A DNA stretch of 32,318 nucleotides from Lentzea indica. Its GTDB lineage: Bacteria > Actinomycetota > Actinomycetes > Mycobacteriales > Pseudonocardiaceae. Within the stretch, counting starts at the first letter, position 1. The number at the start of each line of letters is the position of its first letter. The notes beneath the pieces were generated by a model. It was not told where the DNA came from and did not search any database. It saw only the letters and a list, made by a program, of their open reading frames with translations. A program made the position numbers and the translations under genes. The stretch covers positions 1 through 32,318 of the forward strand of contig NZ_VSRL01000085.1 of NCBI RefSeq assembly GCF_012184385.1, read 5' to 3'. Shown here one piece after another: positions 15,167 through 22,515 of the stretch.

Positions 15167-16374
15167 CGCCTCCACCTCACCACCGCCACGCTGATGTTCA
15201 TCACGCTGGACACGCCCAACCACACCACGAGCGGCAGCGAGTAGTGCATCAGCTGGTAGAACGACATGTCCCGCCCGCCGTACAGCAGTCCCAGCAACGC
15301 GGGCGACGCCAGCAGCACACCGAGCGGAACGAACCTCAGCACCTGCCACGCCTTGTGCAGCCTACGAGGCCGCCGCAGCGCGCGAACGCACAACGCCACC
15401 GACAACAACGTCAACGCGGCCAGCACGAGATCGATCAGCAGCCGGTACGACGAAGGCTCCGGCGGGGTCTTGCCGTCGAGGATGTCCGCGATGCCGTTCT
15501 CCAGCTCGTACGTGCCCTCGTTGCCCAGCGTGACGCCGCTGTTGGACATGACCGCGATGCCGTAGCCGGACGACGTCAGCAGCTGACCGGCCGTGCCGGT
15601 GAACCAGATCCCGCTGTGCCGCAAGCGTCCTTGCGAGTCCGCTTTCCAGCCCATCCCGTCCTGCGGCGCCAGCGTCTTCTGCGCGGCCAGCCACTTCGCC
15701 ATGTCCGCGGCGGTGCTGATCACCCCGTCGGAACCCGAGACGAACCGGTCCGTCTCGGCAAGCGGCACCGAGAACCCGTAGGCGTAGCCGTGACCCTTGC
15801 GGTAGTCCTGCGGGAGATCTCGTGGAGTCATGTCGATCGCGACCGTGTCGCGCATGCCCAAAGGCTCGAAGACGTGCGCGCGCAGGTAGTCGTTGAACTT
15901 CTCGCCGGACGCCAGCTCGACCAGCCGTGCGGCCAGGTGGTAGTTGGTGTTGGTGTAACGGAATTCGCCGTCAGGCACGGCAGAGCGCAAGGCCTCCCGG
16001 GCCCGCTCCACCGCCTCTGCGGGCGTGTTCGGCTGCGGCAGGCTCTTCTCCGGCAAAGTGCGGTCGCTGATGCCCGACGTGTGGCTGAGCAGCTGGCGCG
16101 CGGTGACGCGGGAGTCGAAGACCGGACGGTCCAGATCGATCTTGCCCGCGTCGGCCAGCTGCCTGACCGCCAGCGCTGTGAACGACTTGCTCACCGACGC
16201 GATCGCCATCTTCGAGTTCCCGGTGATCGGCGCACCCGTCGAGTCGTGCCCGTAGCCCTCGACCGCGATCACCTGATCCCCCTTGGTGATCGCGACAGCC
16301 ACACCGGGAAAGGAAGCTTCAGCCGTGTAGGAGGAAACGAACAGCGCGAGCGCCGCCCCCAAGATGATGTTCAT
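15163..16374 (-). CDS. Membrane-anchored serine hydrolase, class C beta-lactamase/DD-peptidase fold
   Basis: A protein of about 403 residues. A hydrophobic N-terminus (NIILGAALALFVSSYTAEA) is either a signal peptide or an anchor. The beta-lactamase-fold domain has SVSK with the nucleophile Ser and Lys, YTNTNY (the YxN motif), LLSHTSGI and HSGIWFTGTAG replacing the KTG strand. The last 110 residues hold three or four hydrophobic helices, an unusual membrane tail. Such proteins include DD-peptidases, esterases and non-hydrolysing receptors; the activity is not predictable. ATG at 16374 was chosen over a TTG at 16380; neither has a ribosome site. It overlaps the histidine kinase gene by ATGA. 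Confidence 0.85.
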   Translation of the reverse strand: MNIILGAALALFVSSYTAEASFPGVAVAITKGDQVIAVEGYGHDSTGAPITGNSKMAIASVSKSFTALAVRQLADAGKIDLDRPVFDSRVTARQLLSHTSGISDRTLPEKSLPQPNTPAEAVERAREALRSAVPDGEFRYTNTNYHLAARLVELASGEKFNDYLRAHVFEPLGMRDTVAIDMTPRDLPQDYRKGHGYAYGFSVPLAETDRFVSGSDGVISTAADMAKWLAAQKTLAPQDGMGWKADSQGRLRHSGIWFTGTAGQLLTSSGYGIAVMSNSGVTLGNEGTYELENGIADILDGKTPPEPSSYRLLIDLVLAALTLLSVALCVRALRRPRRLHKAWQVLRFVPLGVLLASPALLGLLYGGRDMSFYQLMHYSLPLVVWLGVSSVMNISVAVVRWRR

Positions 16375-16394
16375 GAACAAGAACGTAAGGAGCG

Positions 16395-16416
16395 CGGGCC
16401 GGGGAAACCCGGCCCG
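16395..16416 (-). terminator. GC hairpin with four-base loop upstream of the serine hydrolase
   Basis: A perfect 9-bp stem CGGGCCGGG / CCCGGCCCG with a GAAA loop on the plus strand (TTTC on the minus strand). It stands 20 bases before the serine hydrolase ATG. It may be a second terminator for the exporter transcript or an attenuator in the hydrolase leader. Confidence 0.5.
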
Positions 16417-16422
16417 AAAGAC

Positions 16423-16458
16423 AGAGCGGACCCCCGACGAAAGTCAGGGGTCCGCTCT
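16423..16458 (-). terminator. Hairpin terminator of the exporter operon
   Basis: A perfect 12-bp stem AGAGCGGACCCC / GGGGTCCGCTCT with a 12-base loop begins 14 bases past the exporter stop on the minus strand. This is a strong intrinsic-type hairpin, immediately followed by a second one at 16395-16416. Confidence 0.75.
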
Positions 16459-16472
16459 CTGCAAGCCTGCAA

Positions 16473-18026
16473 TCAGTGGCCCGCGGCCATCTCCGCCGCC
16501 AGCCTGTCGTCACCGCTCTGTTCCTTGAGCGGCTTCTCCTTGATGAACAGCACGGCCAGCAGTGCCAGCACCGCGAACGGCGCGCCCACCAGGAAGATCT
16601 CCGCGGTTGCCGTCGCGTAGATCTCGGCGATCACGGCCTTGACCTCCGGTGGCAGCACCGAGAGGTCCGGCACCTGGCCGCCACCGGAGGCACCGCCCAT
16701 CGGGCCGAACTTCTCGGCGGCCAGCGACGAGACCTTGGTGGCCAGCACCGCGCCCAGCGCCGACACGCCGATCGCGCCGCCCAGTGAGCGGAAGAACGTC
16801 AGCGTCGACGTGGTCGCGCCCAGGTCCTTGGCCGGCACGTCGTTCTGCGCCGCCAGGACGAGGTTCTGCATCATCAGGCCGACGCCGACGCCGAGCACGA
16901 ACATGTCCACGGACACCATGAACACCGTCGTGGTCGCGGTGATCGTGGACAGCAGCAGCATGCCGCCGACCATGACGACGCCACCGGCGACCAGGAAGGC
17001 CTTCCACTTGCCGTACTTCGTGATCAGCTGACCGGCGACGGTCGACGAGATCAGCAGGCCGAGAATCAGCGGCAGGCCCAGCAGACCGGCCTCGGTCGGC
17101 GTCTTGCCGAGCGACAGCTGGAAGTACTGCGAGAGGAACACGGTGCCGCCGAACATCGCGACACCGACCAGGGCGCTGGCGATGGTCGTCAGCGACACGG
17201 TGCGGTTGCGGAAGATCGACAGCGGCACGATCGGGTCGTGCGCCGTGGCCTCGACGCGGACGGCCGCCACCAGCAGCAGGACGCCCAGCGCCACCAGGCC
17301 CGCGGTCCAGCCCGACCACCAGTCGAACTTCTGGCCGGCCAGCGAGGACCAGATCAGCAGCGTCGAGACACCGGACACGATCAGGAACGCGCCCAGATAG
17401 TCGATCTTCGTGTCCTCCTTGCGCACGACCGGCAGGTGCAGGGTGCGCTGGAGCAGCCAGATCGCGGCGAGGGTGAACGGGATGCCGATGAAGAAGCACC
17501 AGCGCCAGCCCAGCCACGACGTGTCGACGAGGACGCCGCCGATCAGCGGGCCCGCGACGGTGCCGACGCCGAACACGGCGCCGAACATGCCGGAGTACTT
17601 GCCGAGCTCACGCGGCGGGATCATCGCGGCCATCACGATCGTCGCGAGTGCCGTGACGCCACCGGCGCCCAGGCCCTGCACCACGCGGCTGACGATGAGC
17701 ATCTCGATGTTCTGCGAGAAGCCCGCGATCAGCGAACCGACGACGAACAGGCTCAGCGACGCCTGGATCAGCAGCTTGCGGCTGTAGAGGTCGGCGAGCT
17801 TGCCCCACAGCGGCACGGTCGCGGTCATCGCGAGCAGCTCGACCGTGACGATCCAGGCGAAGATCGACTGCGAGCCCTTCAGCTCGGCGACGATGCGCGG
17901 CAACGCGTTCGACACGACGGTGCCGGCCAGGATCGCGACGAACATGCCGAGCATCAGGCCCCACATGGCCTGAACGACGTCGCGTCTGCTGTGGACTGGT
18001 GCCACTTCGGTTTCGGTGGTGGTCAT
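16473..18026 (-). CDS. DHA2-type MFS drug exporter, 14 transmembrane segments
   Basis: A 517-residue proton-driven exporter of the EmrB/QacA (DHA2) type. Motif A is GKLADLYSRK between TM2 and TM3, motif B-like RVVQGLGAGG is in TM4, and motif C is GVGTVAGPLIGG in TM5, the antiporter signature. Further hydrophobic segments bring the count to about 14, with a Gly-rich extracellular loop (MGGASGGGQ) before the last one. An AGGGGGATC precedes the ATG. It overlaps the TetR gene by four bases, so regulator and exporter are one transcription unit under the TetR operator. The substrate is unknown; lipophilic drugs or a self-made metabolite are typical. Confidence 0.92.
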   Translation of the reverse strand: MTTTETEVAPVHSRRDVVQAMWGLMLGMFVAILAGTVVSNALPRIVAELKGSQSIFAWIVTVELLAMTATVPLWGKLADLYSRKLLIQASLSLFVVGSLIAGFSQNIEMLIVSRVVQGLGAGGVTALATIVMAAMIPPRELGKYSGMFGAVFGVGTVAGPLIGGVLVDTSWLGWRWCFFIGIPFTLAAIWLLQRTLHLPVVRKEDTKIDYLGAFLIVSGVSTLLIWSSLAGQKFDWWSGWTAGLVALGVLLLVAAVRVEATAHDPIVPLSIFRNRTVSLTTIASALVGVAMFGGTVFLSQYFQLSLGKTPTEAGLLGLPLILGLLISSTVAGQLITKYGKWKAFLVAGGVVMVGGMLLLSTITATTTVFMVSVDMFVLGVGVGLMMQNLVLAAQNDVPAKDLGATTSTLTFFRSLGGAIGVSALGAVLATKVSSLAAEKFGPMGGASGGGQVPDLSVLPPEVKAVIAEIYATATAEIFLVGAPFAVLALLAVLFIKEKPLKEQSGDDRLAAEMAAGH

Positions 18027-18649
18027 GATCCCCCTTCGTGGTGGTGCGGCGGTACGTGAGCCAGCCCGGTGCCGAACAGCTCGAGCGCGTCGCCGACCAG
18101 GTCACCCAACGCGACGCTGTCGTCGAGCGCCCAGCGCGTTACCGCACAGCGGAACGCAGCGCTCCCGGCAGCGACCAGCAGTCGCGGGTACAGGTCGGAC
18201 TCGGGCAGCCCTGCCCGCCGTCCCACCGCGTTCGCGAGCAGCCGCTCGGACTCCGCGCTGTTGGCGAACGCGCGGACCAGCAGGTCCGGCCGCTGCATGA
18301 GGACTTCCTTGCGCAGCAGCCACAGGTCGCGGGCGTTGTTCAGCTCGTCGGTGATCTCAGCGAGCACCGACTGCCGGTACGCCTCGAACGGCGTGACCTC
18401 GTCCGACGCGGCCAGGATGCGTTCGGCCATGCGCGGACCCGCTTCCGGGTCCGCGCCGATGAGCGCCTCGTCCTTGCTCGCGAAGTAGTTGAAGAACGTG
18501 CGCACCGAGACATCGGCCTCGGCGGCGATCTCCTCGACCGTGACGTGGTCGTAGCCCCTCTCGGCGGCGAGACGCACGGTCGCACGCTCGAGCGCGGCAC
18601 GCGTGCGGCGCTTCTTGCGGTCGCGCAGGCTCTCCCCCGGCTGATTCAC
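18023..18649 (-). CDS. TetR family repressor of the adjacent exporter
   Basis: A 208-residue regulator. Residues 10-60 form the TetR helix-turn-helix: RTRAALERATVRLAAERGYDHVTVEEIAAEA, then VSVRTFFNYFASKDEAL. The remaining helical part is the ligand-binding and dimerisation domain and ends in a His-rich tail. The start is GTG at 18649, about two bases from the predicted transcription start, so the mRNA is leaderless. It is first in an operon with the DHA2 exporter, overlapping it by ATGA, and a palindrome over its -35 box suggests that it represses its own operon until a drug binds. Confidence 0.92.
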   Translation of the reverse strand: MNQPGESLRDRKKRRTRAALERATVRLAAERGYDHVTVEEIAAEADVSVRTFFNYFASKDEALIGADPEAGPRMAERILAASDEVTPFEAYRQSVLAEITDELNNARDLWLLRKEVLMQRPDLLVRAFANSAESERLLANAVGRRAGLPESDLYPRLLVAAGSAAFRCAVTRWALDDSVALGDLVGDALELFGTGLAHVPPHHHEGGS

Positions 18650-18657
18650 GGGGCAAG

Positions 18658-18694
18658 AGTACAGGATTGTTTTGCAGTCACTGCAACTTTGCAG
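18658..18694 (-). promoter_or_regulatory. Promoter and operator of the TetR-exporter operon
   Basis: On the minus strand TTGCAG (18681-18686) and TGTACT (18658-18663) are 17 bases apart, and the GTG start lies eight bases past the -10. A palindrome TTGCAGT-C-ACTGCAA (18672-18686) covers the -35, and a further half-site TTTGCAG lies at 18688-18694. This is a typical layout for TetR autoregulation. Confidence 0.72.
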
Positions 18695-18711
18695 AGTGTG
18701 AAGTACGTCGC

Positions 18712-19464
18712 CTACGACCAGGGGGATTTCGGCTTCTCTTGGAGCTCACCGTCGAGGTAGAGATCAACCTTCTCACTGTAGAAGCACGCCGTTCCAGCGA
18801 CTTTCTGGCTCTCGGGCAGCGGCGCGCGGTAGATCCACACGAGATCCTCGTGGACCTTCCCGCCGACCTCGACCGACCAGTACGTGGCGGTCCCCTTGTA
18901 CGGGCAGTGCGTCTGCGTGTCGGACGGCCTGAGCAGATCGAACCGAATGTCGCTCAACGGCAGGTAGTACCGCGGTGGAAGGCCCGTTTCGAACAGGATC
19001 CGGGGCTGCGACGACGCCGCCAGTGTCACCCCGTCGAGCGCGATTCGAACGTGCCGTGAGCTGGCCAGGACGTCGACCCGCGTGTACGGGTCGCGTGGGT
19101 GGACGTAGATCGGCTCGTCCTCTTCCAGCCACTCGTCCATGGCCGCGAACTCGAACCGGACGAGGTCTCGCAGCTCCTCGATCGGCGAGTCCGGGTAGGT
19201 CAGCGCCGCACCCTCGGCGGTGCCCCCGGCCGTGACCACGTCGTGGAGCACGCCCTCGCCCCTGCTCGGCGAGTGCTTCGTCTCCCCCGTCGGCTTCAGC
19301 TCGACGCGCACGGAAGAGAGCGGCAGGTAGTAGGCCGGGTAGTACGGGATCTCCCAGACCAGGCGCGGCGAGGTCGTGTCCGCGACCAGTTCGCCACCGA
19401 AGTACGTACGGACCCGCTTCGCCGAGTGCTCGACGCGCACCCGGCCACGCTGCTCGTTGCCCAT
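18712..19464 (-). CDS. Protein with two DUF427 domains
   Basis: About 250 residues holding two copies of the DUF427 fold. The first has RVRTYFGGELVADTTSPRLVWE, PYYLPLSSVRVEL-like residues and HSPSRGEG; the second has RVDVLASSRHVRIALDG, LFETGLPPRYYLPLSDIRFDLL, HCPYKGTATYWSVEVGG, then DLVWIYRAPLPESQKVAG and ACFYSEKVDLYLDGE. DUF427 proteins are small beta-rich proteins common in actinobacteria without a known reaction; a nearly invariant CPYKG loop is present in the second copy only. The ATG at 19464 fits the family start; a GTG at 19479 is possible. It starts about 40 bases after the PRPP synthetase-like gene, probably in one operon. Confidence 0.85.
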   Translation of the reverse strand: MGNEQRGRVRVEHSAKRVRTYFGGELVADTTSPRLVWEIPYYPAYYLPLSSVRVELKPTGETKHSPSRGEGVLHDVVTAGGTAEGAALTYPDSPIEELRDLVRFEFAAMDEWLEEDEPIYVHPRDPYTRVDVLASSRHVRIALDGVTLAASSQPRILFETGLPPRYYLPLSDIRFDLLRPSDTQTHCPYKGTATYWSVEVGGKVHEDLVWIYRAPLPESQKVAGTACFYSEKVDLYLDGELQEKPKSPWS

Positions 19465-19503
19465 GTCCCATACCAACACGGGACGGCCGGGAGTGCTTCC
19501 CGG

Positions 19504-20487
19504 TCAGGCGTTTCCGTCGAACAGGCTGGTGACCGAGCCGTCCTCGAAGACCTCCTGGATCGCCCGCGCCAGCAGCGGCGCGATGCTCAGCACGGTCATC
19601 CCGGGGAACCGCCGCTCGTGCGGGATCGGCAGGGTGTCGGTGACGATCACCTCGCGCGCCTTGCTCGCGATGAGCCGCTCGTGCGCGTCGCCCGACAGCA
19701 CACCGTGCGTGGCCACCAGGACGACGTCTTTCGCGCCCTGCTCCAGCAGCTGCTTGGCCGCCGTCGTGCTCGTCATCGCCGTGTCGATCATGTCGTCGAC
19801 CACGACGCACGTACGTCCTTCGACGTCACCGACGACGCGGTTGGACATGACCTCGTTGGGGCGCAACGGATCGCGGGTCTTGTGGATGAACGCGATCGGG
19901 CACCCGCCGAGCAGGTCGGCCCACTTCTCGGCGAGCCTGGTGCGACCGGCGTCCGGCGACACGATCGTGAGGTCCTCGCTCTGGTACCTGGCGCGGACGT
20001 GGTCGGTGAGCAGCCACATGGCGTGCAGGTGGTCCACCGGGCCGTCGAAGAAGCCCTGGGCCTGCGCGGTGTGCAGGTCGACGGTCACGATCCGGTCCGC
20101 GCCGGCGGTCTTGAACATGTCGGCGACGAGCCGTGCCGAGACGGGTTCACGCCCGGCGTACTTGCGGTCCTGGCGCCCGTACGGATACGACGGCACGACC
20201 GCGGTGATGCGCTTGGCGGAGGCGCGTTTGAGCGCGTCGACCATGAGCAGCTGTTCCATCAGCCAGTCGTTGATGGGGGCGATGTGGCTCTGCATCACGA
20301 ACGCGTCCGCGCCGCGCACCGACTCCTCGAAGCGGACGAAGATCTCGCCGTTCGCGAAGTCGTAGGCGGCCTGCGGCGTGATGGCGACGCCGAGGTGCTT
20401 GGCCACGGCCTCGGCCAGCTCCGGGTGCGCCCTGCCGGTGAGCAGGATGAGCTGCCGCTTGGCGACGCCCGGCTTGCCGCTGACCAT
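19504..20487 (-). CDS. prs: Ribose-phosphate pyrophosphokinase family protein
   Basis: About 327 residues of the PRPP synthetase fold, which transfers pyrophosphate from ATP to ribose-5-phosphate in the cytoplasm for nucleotide and histidine synthesis. Seen are FANGEIFVRFEESVRG, the catalytic flexible region SYPYGRQDRKYAGREPVSA, the signature VDLHTAQAQGFFDGPVDHL and the PRPP loop. The loop reads VVVDDMIDTAMTS, whereas active enzymes have DTGGT, so catalysis or substrate handling may differ and this may be a second copy. ATG at 20487 has GGGGAG seven bases upstream; a GTG at 20493 is less likely. A DUF427 gene follows. Confidence 0.88.
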   Translation of the reverse strand: MVSGKPGVAKRQLILLTGRAHPELAEAVAKHLGVAITPQAAYDFANGEIFVRFEESVRGADAFVMQSHIAPINDWLMEQLLMVDALKRASAKRITAVVPSYPYGRQDRKYAGREPVSARLVADMFKTAGADRIVTVDLHTAQAQGFFDGPVDHLHAMWLLTDHVRARYQSEDLTIVSPDAGRTRLAEKWADLLGGCPIAFIHKTRDPLRPNEVMSNRVVGDVEGRTCVVVDDMIDTAMTSTTAAKQLLEQGAKDVVLVATHGVLSGDAHERLIASKAREVIVTDTLPIPHERRFPGMTVLSIAPLLARAIQEVFEDGSVTSLFDGNA

Positions 20488-20721
20488 CGTCACGCTCCCC
20501 GTTCGTCCGGCGATGAGCCCGATCGTTCAGCATCGCCACGAGATCACGCAAACGGAGCGTCCGTCGGATGAGATTCCACGTCGCCGGGCAATCGGGGTAC
20601 CTCCATCGGGAACACCCACGGGTGGTCCTGTAGCAGGGGCGGACTGCCACCCTCGGTATGGATCGGGGGATGCGGATTCACCTCTTGGGGTATGTCGAGT
20701 GTGATTCCTTGATCAGCGTGC

Positions 20722-20749
20722 TTGAGGGGTCGATGACGATGCCTACGCT
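20722..20749 (+). promoter_or_regulatory. Leaderless promoter of the 44-residue peptide gene
   Basis: TTGAGG (20722-20727) and TACGCT (20744-20749) are 16 bases apart, and the ATG at 20756 follows six bases later. There is no ribosome site, as expected for a leaderless mRNA. Confidence 0.55.
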
Positions 20750-20755
20750 GCTCGC

Positions 20756-20890
20756 ATGCCTGAAAACCAGGACACGCCAGGGCCGACACCGCAGGCGCCA
20801 CCATCGAGCCCGATCGTGATGAGCACGCCCATCCACGACCAGATCGCCGACCACCTGGGTGTTCGCCAGAAGCATCGACGACAGGACTGA
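20756..20890 (+). CDS. Small peptide of 44 residues, unknown function
   Basis: A short frame beginning MPENQDTPGPTPQAPPSSP and ending in HLGVRQKHRRQD. It is Pro/Ser/Thr-rich at the front and basic at the end, without a signal peptide or hydrophobic helix. It is supported by a well-spaced promoter giving a leaderless start and by its place between a divergent PRPP synthetase-like gene and a secreted peptidase in the same direction, 86 bases downstream. I do not recognise a family; a short regulatory or precursor peptide is possible, and a chance frame is not excluded. Confidence 0.5.
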   Translation: MPENQDTPGPTPQAPPSSPIVMSTPIHDQIADHLGVRQKHRRQD

Positions 20891-20946
20891 CCTGGCGGTC
20901 ACGACTTTCGGCGGTCGACGGGCCTGGAGCGAGCAGGTAGGAATGG

Positions 20947-20967
20947 CCCCTCTGCGGACAAGAGGGG
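20947..20967 (+). promoter_or_regulatory. Hairpin that pairs the ribosome site of the peptidase gene
   Basis: CCCCTCT (20947-20953) pairs with AGAGGGG (20961-20967) across a seven-base loop. The second arm contains the Shine-Dalgarno GGGGAG used for the ATG at 20977. In the folded form the ribosome site would be hidden. Confidence 0.5.
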
Positions 20968-20976
20968 AGCTTGTCG

Positions 20977-22464
20977 ATGCGATTCACCGTGCTGGCCGCC
21001 GCGGCCGCGCTCATGATCACGGGTACGCCCGCCGTACAGGCATCGGGAGGGGTCTCCGTCCCGAAGATCGGCTGGGCGGCCTGCGGACCGGAACATCCCG
21101 GCTTCGAGTGCGCCTCGGTGAAGGTGCCGCTGGACTACGACAACCCGCGCGGTGCCACCACCACGGTCGCGTTGGCGCGCAAGCCGGCGACGGACAAGGC
21201 GCGCCGGATCGGGTCGTTGTTCCTCAACCCCGGCGGACCGGGCGGTTCCGGCGTGGACTTCGCGATCAGGGCGGGCAACGCCCTGTCGGCGAACCTGCAG
21301 GGCCGGTTCGACATCGTCGGTTTCGACCCTCGCGGCATCGGCCGGTCGGATCCGTTGCACTGCTTCAAGAGCGAGGCCGACCTCGACAAGTTCTTCGAGG
21401 GGATCCCCGGCTTCCCGTACCAGGTGGCGCAGGAGCGGCCGTACTTCGACAGGTACCGCTCGCTCGGCCCGGAGTGCCGGGACGACCAGGCGATCGCGCG
21501 GCACATGAGCACCGCGGACGTGGCGCGGGACATGGACCTGCTGCGCCGCGCCGCCGGTGACCGCAAGATCAGCTACCTGGGCTTCTCGTACGGCTCGTAC
21601 CTCGGTGCCACCTACGCGAACCTCTTCCCCGGCAACATCCGCGCACTCGTGGTCGACGGCGTGCTCAACCCGGAGCTGTGGTCGAGCGGATGGCAGATCA
21701 AGTCCGACCGGATCGCGACCAAGGAGGAGTTCCGCGAGTTCCTCCGCAACTGCGACGAGGCCGCGTGCGTCTTCGGTCCCCGGTCGGAGAAGCGCTGGGA
21801 CGCGTTGCTGAGCTCCGTGCGCGCCAAGCCGATCCAGCTCGGCGACCGGCTGTACACCTACGACGCGGTGATCAGTACCGCGATCGGCGCGATGTACAAC
21901 CCGCGCAGCTGGCCGGACGCCGCCACGCTGTTCGATCAGCTGTCCGATGCGGCGGCCGGGGTTTCCGTTGCGGCGGAACCGGACTACGACAACGGGTTCG
22001 ACGCCTACAACGGCAACGTGTGCGCGGACATCGAGTTCCCGCGCGATTTCGGCGCGTACCGGGCGACTTCCCGTTACGCCGCAGCGGGTTCGGAGTTCGG
22101 GCCTGCCTGGTGGTGGGGCAACGCGGCGTGCGCGAACTGGCCGGTCAACCACGACCGCTTCACCGGACCGTGGCGCACCCGCACCAGCGCGCCGGTTCTG
22201 GTGGTGGGCAACCACTTCGACGGCGTCACGGACTTCCGCGGCGCGCAGGCCGTGAACCGGCAGCTCGCCGGTAGTCGTCTGCTCGCTTACGCGGGTTGGG
22301 GGCACACGGCGTACGGGCTGAGCAAGTGCGCGACCGAACACACGAACGCGTACCTGCTCAACGGCACGCTGCCGCCCGTCGGGACCGTGTGCCCGGCGAA
22401 CCCGAACCCGTTCCTGCCGGCGGCGGTGGCTTCGGAGCCGCTGTTCCAGCCGGCTCGGCGGTAA
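20977..22464 (+). CDS. Secreted tripeptidyl-peptidase-like alpha/beta hydrolase
   Basis: About 495 residues of the Streptomyces Tap/SlpD family. A signal peptide covers residues 1-24 (RFTVLAAAAALMITGTPAVQA). The oxyanion segment NPGGPGGSG, FDPRGIGRSD and the nucleophile elbow GFSYGSYLG with Ser are clear. Asp is probably in GNHFDGVT (DPVT in most relatives) and His in GWGHTAYG. The C-terminal part carries the TAP-like domain and conserved Cys residues. These enzymes release tripeptides or di-peptides from N-termini outside the cell and take part in protein turnover or propeptide processing. ATG at 20977 is preferred over TTG at 20971 by ribosome-site spacing. Confidence 0.9.
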   Translation: MRFTVLAAAAALMITGTPAVQASGGVSVPKIGWAACGPEHPGFECASVKVPLDYDNPRGATTTVALARKPATDKARRIGSLFLNPGGPGGSGVDFAIRAGNALSANLQGRFDIVGFDPRGIGRSDPLHCFKSEADLDKFFEGIPGFPYQVAQERPYFDRYRSLGPECRDDQAIARHMSTADVARDMDLLRRAAGDRKISYLGFSYGSYLGATYANLFPGNIRALVVDGVLNPELWSSGWQIKSDRIATKEEFREFLRNCDEAACVFGPRSEKRWDALLSSVRAKPIQLGDRLYTYDAVISTAIGAMYNPRSWPDAATLFDQLSDAAAGVSVAAEPDYDNGFDAYNGNVCADIEFPRDFGAYRATSRYAAAGSEFGPAWWWGNAACANWPVNHDRFTGPWRTRTSAPVLVVGNHFDGVTDFRGAQAVNRQLAGSRLLAYAGWGHTAYGLSKCATEHTNAYLLNGTLPPVGTVCPANPNPFLPAAVASEPLFQPARR

Positions 22465-22467
22465 CAA

Positions 22468-22512
22468 CGTCTGCAAGTACCGCCAACATCGAGTTGGTAG
22501 TACTTGCAGACG
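22468..22512. terminator. Bidirectional hairpin terminator
   Basis: A perfect 13-bp stem CGTCTGCAAGTAC / GTACTTGCAGACG, with a second inner stem CCAAC / GTTGG and a five-base loop. It starts three bases after the peptidase stop (plus) and ends three bases after the helicase stop (minus), so it can end both convergent transcripts. Confidence 0.85.
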
Positions 22513-22515
22513 CCC

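Noticed and set aside
14521-16620. A long plus-strand open frame opposite the hydrolase and kinase
   Set aside because: Its composition is Arg/Gln/His-rich without domains, and it covers three well-supported genes and two terminator hairpins.
20619-20651. GGGTGG/CCACCC pair in the gap between the PRPP synthetase-like gene and the small peptide gene
   Set aside because: Only six pairs with a 21-base loop; this is expected by chance in GC-rich DNA, and no riboswitch core was recognised.
20678-20902. Minus-strand frame antisense to the 44-residue peptide gene
   Set aside because: No ribosome site or promoter, and its residues look like a shadow. The plus-strand frame has the better signals.
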